DNA of 64,000 nt from Sialis fuliginosa (GCA_961205875.1 OY540810.1:25730001-25794000); one strand, 5' to 3'. Numbered from the stretch's first letter, positions 36,973 to 48,880 are shown. The notes: generated from the letters alone by a model not told the origin. A program made the numbers and translations.

Positions 36973-37924
36973 TAAAATTTGTACTACAACTTTGATCATT
37001 CTATCATCAGAAGTGTGGAAAATTGTAAATTTGTCATATTATAATTATAATTATTATTGATAATAATTACCTATTTATGTATAGTAATGTATACATATAT
37101 GCGTGATGAATACAAAATGAACTGGTAATTTTATTTGCCAATTGACCTCATAAAAATTGTTTATTACTGATTATATTATTAGAATAAATAATAATATTTT
37201 CAATTATAATGACATTTGATTACAGTCATCTGTTTTATAAATTATGTATGTTTATATTTCAGTCAAACAACAGTATGTACAATAGAAAACATAGAATACA
37301 ACAGTGAATTGATTATTTTATGTAAATATTCTACAAGAATGTTAGTGGCACTCATGTCCATGTATAACTGAAAAAGTAAACTAACTAATTTCAGAGGTAG
37401 GTGATAATATAAGAACATTTACTGTAGTTACAGGTTACAATGTCATTCGTAAATTATAATGTGTGTTCTTATCTGTATGAAACTTAGTAATACATTGTAC
37501 CTTATCGTATATTTAAAATAAAATTAGTGACAGTTGTCATATTTGTGATTTTATGTAAGTGCACATTGATTTTAAAGTTTATAATAATATACCTACGTTT
37601 GAAATTGATCCAAACTTTATGTAATTTAATAGTTTGGTTAATATTTTCTGTAATAATAATAGTTCACAACAATTTAGAAAAAAATACTTTCCTCAGATAA
37701 AAACATATGTTACTGCATTGCAGATTGTAGAATTACGTACATATAGAAATGATTGATTACCATTAAAAGTGCTTTGGAAGAAGCTTTTGTACTAAATAAA
37801 AGTCGTTTTTTAATATTTTTTTATAATACTAGTCTAAACGTTATTGTTACACAATGAAATATAAAAAAACAGCCAAAAAGAGTTATTTTATTTTTCTTCT
37901 ATTTTTCAAGTCTAATGGTGGAAA

Positions 37925-40377
37925 ATGAAACTTTGGTCATCGATATCTAGAAAGAAATTTATAAGAATAAAATTAGATGGGCCGAAAGCTTTTATTGGAA
38001 AGAAACCATGTGAAAATTTACGTGGGTATGTATTATAATTATATTTAATTCAAGGACTCGGTTTGGATAAAATAATTTACTGTTTATAAATAAAATAAAC
38101 TAAAATTGTGTATGTACATGAGATCAGCTATAAAAATTATCTAATACAATAATATTATATTTACTACATGGGCTGAAAAGTGTTTGGCCTTATAATGAAA
38201 AAACGTTTTTTTTTATGAAAAAACTTTTATTCTTCGACATAATCTCCATCTAGAGTAATTCACTTGTTCCAACGGTTCTCTAACATTTCGATACCGATCT
38301 TATAGTGGTTCGCGTCAAGTCTCTCAAAATAGGCGTATGGTCACGACGAAAGTCAGCAAACCAATATTTTACGGTTGAATTAGCTGGGGCAGATGTACCG
38401 TAACACTTATCAAGTAATATCAAGCCATTCCTTCGTTTGGACGGTATTATTTTCTCATCAAAAAACAATGTTTAATCAAAACGCGAAATTCACTTTTTTC
38501 CATGATTAAAAAAATAACAAAAGTACTAGCATCACTTCGAAGGATGTAACTTGAACAAGAGTACATGAAATATCATGTTTTTTGTTTATGCCGCCATCTA
38601 TATGTAAGGCCAAAGACTTTCCATACATGAATATTAATAGCAAAATGTTATAACCAACGGTAATAAGTATTTAGTCTGTCTTTCTTTTCTTTTGAGTCAT
38701 TGATTTTTATGTTTCAGCACAAAATATAAAAAATATCCACAAGAAGATGTATATTGTACTGGTGAATTATTACACGAAGTTCAGATTCAAAATGTGTATC
38801 CCGATTCCAAAACTTTTGTTGATAAGAAGATGAAGTATGATCCAAGAATAGTTAAAGATAACTTCATTTCTTTGAAATTAGAAATGAAAGGCAATATTCA
38901 ACTGCGAGATTTGCAGAAATTTGTTGATGAACATTTCGAAGACGAAGAAGGATTGGAATTATGGGAGATGGATGACTGGATTCCAGAACCAATGTACATA
39001 CAGAGGTTACAGGGCCCAAGACTTAAAGTGTTTGCCAAGAACATGCACTTATTACTTTCTGAATTGGGAAGAAAAGTAAACGACAATGTAAGGTTACATC
39101 CTGATAGATATTCGTTAATGTATACGCCACACCCCATAATGGTACCCGGTGGAAGGTTTCGGGAAGTATATTATTGGGATACATATTGGATATTAAAAAG
39201 TCTCCTCCATGCAGGAATGTTCAAAACAGTTAAAGCTATGTTGAAAAATTACGTCCACCTTCAACGGACGTACGGACTTATACCGAACGGTAGCAGAATC
39301 TATTATACTGACAGATCACAGCCGCCTATTTTGATAAGAATGGTTGCAAAGTATATTCACCACACTTCGGACCTTGAGTTTCTAAGAGAAGTCATACCAG
39401 TTCTGGAACAAGAGTTTGAGTTTTGGATAAAACATCGAAGTGTTAAGTTGGAGGATAAAGAGAATTTCTATACAATGTTCAGATACGATTCGTTTAGCTG
39501 CGAGCCAAGGCCAGAAGGTTACAAAGAAGATTATCACGATGCTGCTAATATAATGGACAGTGAAAAGCCGAATTTTTATAGGAACGTTCGAGCTGCTGCC
39601 GAATCTGGAATAGATTTCAGTGGTAGATGGTTTATCCCAACGTGGACAGAAAAGTCTATCAAAGCAGATATAAACACTTCTATGTTATTGCCTGTAGATT
39701 TGAATGCAATACTGATTAGGAATGCTGATGTTTTGGCTTACTTCTCTAAACTTTTAGGAGATATAGAAAAATGTAAGTATTATAAAAATGTTGCTTCTAA
39801 CTTATATAAAGGTTTTATGAAATATACGTGGAACAATGAGGAAGGTACGTGGTTTGATTTTGATTTAGTGAATATGAAGCAGGTTAATAAATACTACGCA
39901 AGTAATTTCACGCCTCTTTGGTGCGGAAATTTTCCAACGAATTGGAATTTAGGTGAGAAAACTCTGAGATACTTAGAGAGAAATGGCATCCTTAATTTTA
40001 AGGGTGGTATCCCATCGAGTTTAGATCCTAGTGGCTTCCAGTGGGATTTTCCGAACGCTTGGGCGCCACATCAGGATTTTATTGTAAGAGGCCTAATGAA
40101 TACCGAAGAACCAAGAGCACGTAAAGTAGCAAAAGAATTAGCGACGAAATGGATATTTCAAAATTATGTGGTTTATGCAAGAGAAAAGGTTGTGTATGAG
40201 AAATACAATGCAGCAACTGTATACGATAGAGGAGCCGGGGGGGAATACGAAACACAAACTGGATTTGGATGGAGTAATGGTGTATTATTAGGGTTTTTGT
40301 TTCTTTTTCCCGATATTGTAATACCGGAGGATTTAATAGAAAAAGCCATGATTAGTGTGAAAAAACGAATATGGTAA
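37925..40377 (+). CDS. Trehalase (GH37), two exons
   Basis: Trehalase splits alpha,alpha-trehalose, the main insect blood sugar, into two glucose molecules. Exon 2 (38718-40377) is certain. It carries YCTGELLH and YPDSKTFVD near the N-terminus, signature PGGRFREVYYWDTYW (about residue 177), PNGSRIYY, EPRPEGYKED, the proposed catalytic Asp in ESGIDFSGRW (D333), QWDFPNAWAP (about 475) and the glycine-rich GAGGEY with its conserved Glu (543), followed by GFGWSNG. The usual Trp before the catalytic Asp is Ile here. Exon 1 (37925-38025) is inferred: it ends at a GTATGT donor and joins exon 2 in phase, giving 586 residues, a normal length. An in-frame stop at 37913 fixes its ATG. It encodes a basic N-terminus with no signal peptide. 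A weaker acceptor at 37949-37950 could instead join an unseen upstream signal-peptide exon. No C-terminal membrane segment is seen, so this is a soluble-type enzyme. Confidence 0.93.
38164..38631 (-). mobile_element. Internally deleted mariner element in trehalase intron
   Basis: The minus strand encodes a mariner-type HTH segment (CYGTSAPANSTVKYWFADF) near 38300-38450. It is joined closely to the extreme transposase C-terminus (LENRWNK, then a stop, then LDGDYVEE) at about 38230-38275. Most of the transposase, including the DDD catalytic core, is missing. Terminal repeats (a GTGTTTGGCCTTA-type left end and TAAGGCCAAAGAC on the right) bound it. It lies wholly inside the trehalase intron in antisense orientation. 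It is inactive. Confidence 0.8.
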
Positions 40378-40476
40378 TTTATTTTATAGTAGATATTTTC
40401 TGTAATTATTAGTACCTATTGAAAATTTGTAAATATGTAACTGTATTTTTGTTTTGTATTTATAATAATCTATGAT

Positions 40477-40488
40477 AATAAAAATAAA
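40477..40488 (+). promoter_or_regulatory. Trehalase polyadenylation signals
   Basis: Two AATAAA hexamers follow each other about 100 bp after the stop codon, in a position suited to 3' end formation of the trehalase mRNA. Beyond them 40489-40923 is AT-rich without features. Confidence 0.6.
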
Positions 40489-40923
40489 ATTATTATTTAC
40501 ATATTTTTAAATAATAATTCTCTTACACTTACACTAGTATTGATTTTCGTGATAAATATATTACTTTCATGTGGGTTGTCTCAATAATTCACGTCATACA
40601 ATGCGTTGAAAATATCGTGACGAAGAAGATGCGATATCGTTGACGTAAAAATAATAAATGATCCTGCAGATGAATTATCATTTTGTCACAGTTGACGTAC
40701 ATTTATTATAATTTTTATCTTCCTCGTTCTGTGCTTAAATATATATCGTATAATATTCGTGTATACTTTACACTCTAATGATTAAAAGAATAATGAATAA
40801 CAATTAATTGTACAGAATTTTTTTAATTATTATTTCGGCTTTATAAGAAATAAAATCAAATTTATTAAAACTGTACTAATTTATTTTTAATATATAAAAA
40901 CGTTGGTACGTATGTATGCGTTC

Positions 40924-41173
40924 TCATCAAGCCTAAACCACTGGACGCAACGAAACCATATTCACACCATATGTTCGTTTGGTGCTCTGATAACTTTATA
41001 GATTTTTTTAGACCCGGTGAGTGGCGCTGGGATCGAGATATTTCGAATAATTGTATTTTTTTCAATATTAAAAATACTTAAATCAAAATTTTGGTTTTTG
41101 TATGTGAGATCATCAGGCTTAAACCACTGGACGCATCGAAGCCATATTCACACCATATCTTCATTTGGTGCTC
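40924..41173 (+). repeat. Two direct copies of a ~64-bp block
   Basis: CATCA(A/G)GC.TAAACCACTGG, ACGCA(A/T)CGAA(A/G)CCATATTC and CACCATAT.TTC.TTTGGTGCTC occur at 40924-40988 and 41111-41173, about 187 bp apart. Intervening sequence differs. Both look like parts of a degenerate repetitive element. 41174-42150 is otherwise without recognised genes. Confidence 0.7.
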
Positions 41174-42150
41174 CAAGCGAGCTGATACTCGCGCGCCGTC
41201 ACCTAAAAAAATTAATATTTCGTAAAGTTTTCATATGTTCATAAATTTTCAAAGTGGTATATAGGTACTAAGGAATGACTAAGCTATAATATATATTTTT
41301 ATTTTTAAAATTCAGAGTTTTCAATTTTTCAATTTCAATCGTATAAATAAATAAAAATTATTTAAATAAAAATTTTATGCAACAAAATATTAAAAAAAAA
41401 ATTTTATATATTTTTCTACAAAATTGATCTCTTGTAGTTTTACCTTATCTTTGATAGTTTTTGAGATATTTTGTTTTCAAAAACAAATACGTCAAATTTT
41501 CAAAAGTCGATATTTTTGGTGGGAGAATTTTTTTGGATCTCTTAGTACTGTTAAAAATCTTCGCTAAACTAGTCTATCGGTGACAACAACCAAAAAAGTG
41601 TATAGTTATTTATGGAATGACCAAGTTGGATTAAGAGAACCATTATTTTTAATGTTCTGTGGTACCTATATTCCAATGTTAAGATAATATTGTTTTCGAT
41701 ATAAATGAAAAGAGGATTGTTTTGGCTCAATACAATTTTTTATGTATAATTTATTGCTGTAAGCTTCTTATATTTTTTATAATATAAACCATGAATTATT
41801 TCTAGTTAAAAATCGTGTTCGCCAAATATATATTTGCCACATAGTTATTTATATGGAAATACATTATACTTATTACGTCAAACATCTATTTTCTACTGTT
41901 GACTGTTGAAAAGTTGAATGACTCAATTTTCTGTTTACAGCATTGGGGAAAATCTTCTGAATGAATTCTGTGGAGCGAATTTGGCAAAATGCCGAGATCT
42001 ACGAGTCTTGTTCTCCATTCATAAATTCATCCATACTTAGGTTGGGGTGGTTTCCGCCTACGCAAATTCACACTACAGGGGCGTATTGTCAATCAGATAT
42101 AGTAAAGATGACATTATGTTTTGCTACATCCTTATATTATCACATAGGCA

Positions 42151-42398
42151 CAGGGCCGTAACTAGAGGTTCTAGGGCTCCGGGACAGCAAGTGATCGAGG
42201 GGCCCTTCCCCCACACTATATGCAAAATAAAAAAATTGAAGACCTTTTTTTTAGTTGCTACCTCAATCCACAATACACTTGTTGCTAATTTTAATTACCT
42301 TTGTTTTTTTTTACTGCCCCAATCTTCCCGTCCCCAATTTCCACGTTGCTGTGCCCCCTACCCCCCTATGCTCTGCCCCGGTGGTAGTTACGGCCCTG
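42151..42398. mobile_element. hAT-like MITE with perfect 8-bp duplication
   Basis: The left end is CAGGGCCGTAACTAGAGG and the right end GGTAGTTACGGCCCTG. CATAGGCA duplicates exactly at 42143-42150 and 42399-42406. The interior carries CCGGGACAGCAAGTGATCG and C-rich tracts and is shared with 12309-12530. A long open frame across it is element sequence. Confidence 0.9.
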
Positions 42399-42459
42399 CA
42401 TAGGCAACAACTTATTTATTGATCACAAAGATAAAATAAAATTTTATTCATTTTTGCTT

Positions 42460-42605
42460 TCTCGCAATATCGAAGATACGAGAAGCCTTGTGATCGTTTT
42501 GAAATGAGGCAACAAAATTGTTCTGCGATTTCAAACACCTTTAGTTCCGTGTCTGTCTTTCTATGTGTCTGTCCCCTGAATCCTTGTCACACATAAATGT
42601 CATCA
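42460..42605 (+). repeat. Dispersed repeat R4, partial copy
   Basis: This contains ATATCGAAGATACGAGAAGC and a TTGTTCTGCGATTTCAAA block, then the TTCCGTGTCTGTC and GAATCCTTGTCACACA passages in the same order as 45313-45900. The region 42606-43371 has no recognised gene; a CACACGCACACAC-type tract lies near 42960. Confidence 0.7.
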
Positions 42606-43371
42606 GAATCTGACTATGGATTTAAATATTACGCCACTGAAAAATAAAAAAATATAAAAAATAAATAAAACCGACCAAAAAACCCTAAAAACACTATAAA
42701 GTATACCTAATAATTAATTTTAAGTTTTTGAAGTTGGTGCCAAGCCAAACACTTTTTAATAAAGAAAAACAGAATACTGACTTTGAAAACTTAAATTTAA
42801 TTATTAAGTATTTTTTCAGTGTTTTTAGGGTTTTTTTTAAGTCGGTTTTATTTTTTTCTTAAAAAGTTTTTTTATCGTTTGATTTCAAATTCTTATTTCA
42901 TTGAAAACTGAACGAAGAAAATTGTTTTTGAAGCCGTCACTGCGTATACATACACATGCATACACACGCACACACATACACGTAAATTGGATCAATGAGT
43001 TGATACTCGCCATTCTGTCTCTGTAATGTATGGATTTGTAACACACAACAACGTCCTAGAACTATTTCTTTTGAAACGCATGTTTGTTTACATTCTCAAA
43101 TATCTATACATAATACAAAAACTTGTTATGTTAGTTAAAAGGGGGTGGTACTTTGTTAATTACAAACATTACTGTTCTTCTCATACTTGCTGTACTGTGA
43201 AATTAACAATTTAATTGTCAAAACGAAAATGGTTTCCTATTCTCGTAAAATATAATTTATCTATCTACCATACATACAGGATGTTTAAATATCAGGGATA
43301 CAGTATGGAAATCTCGAGTATTGTAAAGATATATAATAGATAAGGTTAAATGAGACAAAATATACCTTTAA

Positions 43372-43576
43372 TGCCCGGTATTATAAAAAAATTGCTTGGC
43401 TGAAAATGCAAATTAGCTTCCAGCTAACGCTATCTACTAGGTATTAGTTAATCAAACATAGTATAATGACTTTGACGCATGCGCGATAAGTTGAAATCAG
43501 CGACTTAAAATAAGTGCTAGTTAGCTGGGAGCTAATTTACATTTGCAGCCAAGCAAAGTCTTTATAATACCGGGCA
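43372..43576. mobile_element. CCGGTATTATAAAG-family MITE, TAA duplication
   Basis: Ends TGCCCGGTATTATAAAA and CTTTATAATACCGGGCA are inverted. TAA flanks both sides (43369-43371, 43577-43579). It is 205 bp long, shorter than the 339-343-bp relatives, having lost the central region around the TGTACCTCATAAAATGC block. Subterminal TTAGCTTCCAGCTAACGCTA is retained. Confidence 0.85.
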
Positions 43577-43723
43577 TAAGTATAACAGTCATCGAAAACA
43601 ATGTTCGGAATTTCATAACTAAATAATGAAACGCATTTCAAATATATACTACATAAAACAAATACTGAAAATACGAGTATATCTTATTAAATACGTTTCA
43701 ATATGAGAACCTCTTGTTGCTCG

Positions 43724-43945
43724 CAGTGGCGTAACTAGAAGCTGCCGAAACCGGGCCCCGCCGGAGACGTAAGACCTTGAAATTGATTAAAAGAGTATTA
43801 TGAGGACTAAAAAAAGACATTCAAAAACTAACTTAGGGCGCAAAAATAAGCTTTATGGGCGGCAAAATCGTCATGACAACGAAAAAACAGATCAATAAAA
43901 AATAGCAGGTATTTAATTACACAGCGACCTCTAGCTACGCCACTG
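43724..43945. mobile_element. hAT-like MITE (CAGTGGCGTAACTAGA)
   Basis: The left end is CAGTGGCGTAACTAGAAGC and the right end CTCTAGCTACGCCACTG. The flanking octamers GTTGCTCG and GGTGCTTA agree only partly, so the duplication has decayed. The interior includes GGGCCCCGCCGG and ATGGGCGGCAAAA. Non-coding. Confidence 0.75.
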
Positions 43946-44128
43946 GGTGCTTAGAAAGCAAACGAAAGTTAAAATCAGCAGGTGCGCTCGATCATATCAG
44001 GCATAGGCATGAATAGGCGTAATAGTCGCTATAGCAGTGATGATCCTATAACACAAATCATTCTTTCCACAAAAATCCAAAGTAGTGACATCCATCTCAT
44101 ATGTTAAAAAATAAAGCCTATTAACCTC

Positions 44129-44740
44129 TTTTTAAGGTTCCGTCGAAAACTAGAAGTCCTTATGGTTCGATCTGTCCGTCTGTCTGTATGCTGTCAGAGC
44201 CCTCCCATTTTCTTATTTATTTACCTATTAAGATGAAATTTTGTATACGGACGTAGATTGATGACGCAGAAACAGAAATTATGAGTTTTTGACCCCCCCC
44301 CCCCCCCTAACCCCAGAGACTGAAAAGTGTACTCATTTTTTTTTTCACTCAATCCATTAGATAGGTCTCCTAAAATGCAACAAAATATATTTTAGGACCT
44401 TTTGATTTTAATCCTTCAATCACGATATATTTTCTTTTTAAGTCGTTCTCAAAGTGTCCCCCCTCTGAAAAAAATTCCATAAAGTAGCTTTTAATTAGTA
44501 CTTTCATTGAAAATTATAACGAACACTGTAGTAAAATAGTTTATGAAAAATTTCGAAGTAACTACTATTTTTTATAAATCGTCCTACGAGTATCTACGTA
44601 GGTAGGTACACTTTTATAGAGATTTCATCTTTCGTCAATATGAAATAGCTTTTGATACGTATTATCAAGTAAATAATGTTAGTGAGGATGGTTACGGAAC
44701 CCTATTATGTACGTTCCCAACACGCACTTGGCCATTTTAT
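44129..44740 (+). repeat. GGTTCCGTA-type dispersed repeat, copy 2
   Basis: This copy is collinear with 22402-23020. It starts AAGGTTCCGTCG, has TGTCCGTCTGTCTGTATG, and ends TTACGGAACCC...CACGCACTTGGCCATTTT. A C-run occurs near 44291. Downstream, 44741-45312 includes a fragment ending GCGACGCCACTG near 44935 that resembles another hAT MITE end. Confidence 0.65.
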
Positions 44741-45312
44741 TTAGTTATTTAATTTGTCCAGGATGGCAATATATGAAAAAATAAAACAAATTGACTTTTT
44801 TCTGTCATTGAAAGTTAATTAGGGGTAACAATCATCCAAATTAAAAATATTTTTTTGTCGTTAAAAGTTCACAGGGGTGACACCCGCCTAATATGCAAAA
44901 ATCAGTAAATTGTTAGCGACGCCACTGCTCAGTCACATTATATATACTTCACAGAATTATGTAGATACATATACTTATAGCACATTGACGTTTAATTTCT
45001 ATTAGACTGAGGGGAAATTCTCCATGTAAATTTTGAACAAACCACAACTGAGAGAGGAAATTATTACTCCATATTATTATTAATGGAATAGTTTCTGGAT
45101 TTCACATTCTTTTCGCGTGATGGATACAGCCCACGGGCCACCTGTTACTAGTGCTAAAATAAATTAAATATATTTGTATGTACAAATCTTTATCCAATTA
45201 ATGATAAAATTCAATTCCTCATATTTTATTTTGATTTTTTTTTTTTTTTTTATTTCATGGCTTTAATATTTTGATTTCAAACAGTACACAAAAAATGATA
45301 TAATATGTTATT

Positions 45313-45900
45313 GCTTCCTCGCCATATCGAAGATACGAGAAGCTTTGTTATCGTTTTAAAATAAGAAAAAAATTGTTCTCCGATTTCAAAATTTTAACTT
45401 GTTCTTTCCATTTCACGTCAAAACAAATACATTCCGTTCCGTGTCTGTTTGTCTGTCCCTCGAATCCTTGTCAAACACATAACTCATGAACCACTAATTC
45501 GATATTAATGAAACTTGGTTGGTTAGTTGGGTCTGGCTTGAGGACGGTCCCATTTAAAAATCATTAAAATCGTGTGTAAGGGAGTGTTAAGACACTCCAA
45601 AATAGTTATTTTTTTAAGATATCTCAAGAAAGACACATGCTACGTGAAAATTTTACAGAATCTTCTTTGTAGACCAATCAATTTTCTATAATATAGGTTA
45701 CCACAACGTTGTTGTAAAATATTCCCTTAAAAAGATTTATCTCAATTTGTTTTAAAAAAATCGTCATTCTGTGTTTTATATTGTGAAAACTTTATCGGTG
45801 ATTATTAAAATTGTTCGATAATATAATTAACTACCTTTGGAGAATTTAGCACGAGGAAGCACTGTAAATTTACTTGGTAGATGTTTTTTACTTTTGTAAA
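45313..45900 (+). repeat. Dispersed repeat R4, longest direct copy
   Basis: It begins TTCCTCGCCATATCGAAGAT and ends GCACGAGGAAGCACTG. It aligns inverted with 20990-21640. No reading frame runs through it. It gives the reference structure for the shorter R4 fragments. In 45901-46508 a GC-richer patch (about 46060-46190) includes a 14-bp perfect palindrome CTCCGGGCCCGGAG at 46113-46126 but no recognisable protein. Confidence 0.75.
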
Positions 45901-46508
45901 CATATATAATCGATTCTACATACATTCAAATTTAATTTTCTAAAAACCAGATTTCACTTCTTTCACGCGAAAACGAAACAAATATGTTTTCTACATAAAT
46001 TTAAATTACTTCACACCTTCTCGGTGTTTACCTGTGATAAATAAAAACACACGTTCAAATAAACACCAGCCAACCATTTCTGAGCAAACAAATATTTTTA
46101 CAAAACACACACCTCCGGGCCCGGAGAAAAACTTCATCAACAGAAACTCGTCGCCCGGAAATCGTGCCGGAGCTATTTTTAGAAATACCGCATTCAAACA
46201 GTTTTATGATAGAATTTCTTCGTCCTTGCTTTTTATGTACCAAGTTGATATAAATTTATATGACACTTGTCGTTAATATGTATGTATATGCCGCATGATA
46301 AATACATTTATACATATATATGTTGTCTGTTGTATAACAAATAAAAAGTCTGCAAATCACCACATTTTCTCGTGAAAATGTAATCATTTTTTAGTCAGTT
46401 AACTGTAGTCTATTGTGTGATAATCTATGTTTTAGTAATATATTGTTACTTACAGATACAAGTTCTAATTAAAAAAAAATTATACAAAAACGTTCAGGTT
46501 TTAAAGCT

Positions 46509-46803
46509 CTGGCACTTAACAAAAACGGAGACCGTCACCGTATCGATCTTGAAAATCTGTTATATGTGATTTAATACGAGTGGTATTTTAGCACCGTCGA
46601 AACGACACGGCGGGCGTTTAAAAAAACGCTCTGCTGGCGTGTAAGAACGACGGCCGTCGTGACCTCGAAGATCTGTATTATTGAATTCAATCAGACTGGC
46701 ATTTAAGAAAAAACGGTGTCCGTCAAGCGCTGAAATCTGTTCATTTAGATTTTATGCAAATGATACAGTAACGGTCTCCGTTTTTGTTTTTGTTAAGTGC
46801 CAG
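46509..46803. mobile_element. 295-bp element with internal sub-repeats
   Basis: The ends are inverted: CTGGCACTTAACAAAAACGG then AGACCGT on the left, with the complement finishing TTGTTAAGTGCCAG on the right. Inside, variants of the terminal motif recur (CTGGCGTGTAAGAACGACGG near 46632 and CTGGCATTTAAGAAAAAACG near 46697), often followed by CCGTC. It is GC-richer than its flanks and non-coding. Confidence 0.75.
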
Positions 46804-46905
46804 TGTTTAAGACGTGTGACATTTCGAAGACCCCGTTTTTGTACAGGGAAGGGGTAACAAAAACATAGAGATTGATATTCGAAAGAATAGGGGAAGTTAT
46901 GTGTT

Positions 46906-47530
46906 CATTATTGAATGCAGAAAAAATCTGTTCTACCATTTCAAAACTTCGTCTGATCTTTCCGTTAGGTCAAGACAAACACTTTTCGTTCCGTGTCTGT
47001 CTATCTGTCCTCTGAATCCTTGCCACACGCATAACGCATAAACTAAATGATTAAACTAAACTTGGTTTCTTAATTGGGTCTGGCTAGTTATGCCCGATAT
47101 TATAAAGAATTTGCATGAGTGCATAAGCAAATTAGCTTCCAGCTAACGCTATCTGCTAGGCACTAAATATAAATGACAACACACTCACAGATGTAACGAA
47201 TGAAATCGTACATATAATAACCTTGACGCATACGCGATAAGTACAATCAGCGACATAAAAGAAGTGCTGCTAAGTGTACCTCATAAAATGCATAACCTTT
47301 ACATTATTATACAGTTATTGCCATTGCTTTAAAATATCGAGCAATTTCGTAACAATTTGACACCTAGCAGATAGCGTTAGCTGAAAGCTAATTTGCTTTT
47401 ACTTTTCAAGCAAATTCTTTATAACTCCGGGCATCAAAGTTCGTCCGTTCGTCCTTTTTCTAGATATCTCAAGAACGACGCACGTCTATCAAAAAAATCA
47501 CTACAAATTTTGTAGTAAAATATTCTCTTG
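46906..47530 (+). repeat. Repeat R4 copy split by a MITE
   Basis: The left part (to 47090) matches R4 through TTCCGTGTCTGTC and TTGGGTCTGGCTAG. The right part resumes at 47434 with TAGATATCTCAAGAACGACG, the next R4 block. The MITE at 47091-47433 separates them. Confidence 0.7.
47091..47433. mobile_element. CCGGTATTATAAAG-family MITE, full length
   Basis: Ends TGCCCGATATTATAAAG and CTTTATAACTCCGGGCA are inverted. The flanks are TTA (47088-47090) and TCA (47434-47436), a decayed 3-bp duplication. The interior keeps TTAGCTTCCAGCTAACGCTA, CTTGACGCATACGCGATAAG and the TATCGAGCAATTTCGTAAC block of the 23755 copy. 47437-48774 has no recognised gene. Confidence 0.85.
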
Positions 47531-48774
47531 ATTCTACGTGAAAAAAATTTAAAAAATATATTTGAGACATTTTTTAATCCGAGTCGCTTTAAAGAATCTA
47601 TTGAACTACCTATGGCCCGGCGCGGCGAGCAAAAAGTCATTGATTGGTATATAATATTTATGAATTACCATTCTTAATTGAAAGACCTAAAAAAGGTAAT
47701 TCAAACTTACTGAAAAAAAACTGGTCGAAAATAATTTCTTAGGGGCCCGCCAACAATTCTATTAGTCTGGGGATCCGTGATACGATGTGGGAGCAATGCA
47801 ATGAACACGAGATTTGTCATTTAAAATAACGTAATTTAGAGAAAAAGTCCAATAGAAAGAATGTTGTTTTAAATCACAAGGCTAATAAGCAAAAAATCAC
47901 ACGGATTATAAAATATTTCGAAGAAAAGTTTCTTATTATCTTTTGTAGAACCAGATATATGTATATCGTGTTTATCATGATATTATTCTTTCCAAATTGA
48001 GTAACTTTTGTCTGAAAAGTTTTTTTGTATGCATCTTGATTTTCGAAATAATTTTATTTTATTTTAAACATCCCGTATATGTGTTTATGTTTTTATTTAT
48101 TTGTTTTCAATGTTAATCAGTATAGCACGAAACATATCAGTAGTTCATTTCTTGAACTCCATTATCTGTGTTAATTCAGTTAATTATTTTTATGTGTGGG
48201 TTCATTAAGAACTGACACAATTGGGTTAAAAAACGTCAGTCTATATAAAATACGTTCTATAATAAATCGAGTGGTAGCATATATATAATTAACTTAAATT
48301 AACCCTCCAATTGTGGCACCCTTTATCTTATGCTTATAATCTTATAGTGGTAGAGCCGTCTGTCAGTTCGATATACTTATATTTATATCAATTTAAGAGT
48401 GATTTTAAATTTTAGAGGCGAAAAAAGATACAAAGCGATTAATTTATTCTTTTTTTAATTTCAGTAACATAAAATTATTTAATATAAAAAATCCGTTGGC
48501 TATGTGAGACTTGCCACATTTTTTTATGTACTAAGCAATTAAATTTTTATTAATTATTATTTGTGATAAAAGGAATTTATTTTTAATTTTTTGTAAAGTA
48601 AGATTTTTTTTAAATCGCATTCCTAAAAAGTCTATCTTTAGCTTTTAATACCTGAAAATTATTAATTAATATATATACAAAATAACAACATTTTGAAAAA
48701 TTTTATTATTAATGAACAAAAACTATATAATTTTTATTCAATTAGAAAATAAATTAATCTAGGCGAGACACGCA

Positions 48775-48782
48775 TGACGTCA
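48775..48782. promoter_or_regulatory. Perfect CRE-like TGACGTCA
   Basis: The palindrome TGACGTCA lies about 100 bp upstream of the FAPP1-like start codon in a locally GC-richer stretch (ACGCATGACGTCACAAAC, GCGCAATAGCG). This is the consensus for CREB/ATF proteins. Whether it drives this gene is inference. Confidence 0.4.
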
Positions 48783-48880
48783 CAAACTTAAACTTGCGCA
48801 ATAGCGTTTTATAGACCGTATCGTATTTTGTTCGTTTGACAGATGAAAAACATTTACGTGTAAATATTTTTGTTGAAGAA

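Noticed and set aside
42047-42403. 118-codon plus-strand open frame
   Set aside because: It lies across the hAT-like MITE with its 8-bp duplications; composition is repetitive and no domain is visible.
46006-46276. Overlapping open frames around the CTCCGGGCCCGGAG palindrome
   Set aside because: Frames are open on both strands, no domain is recognisable and no splice signals pair up.
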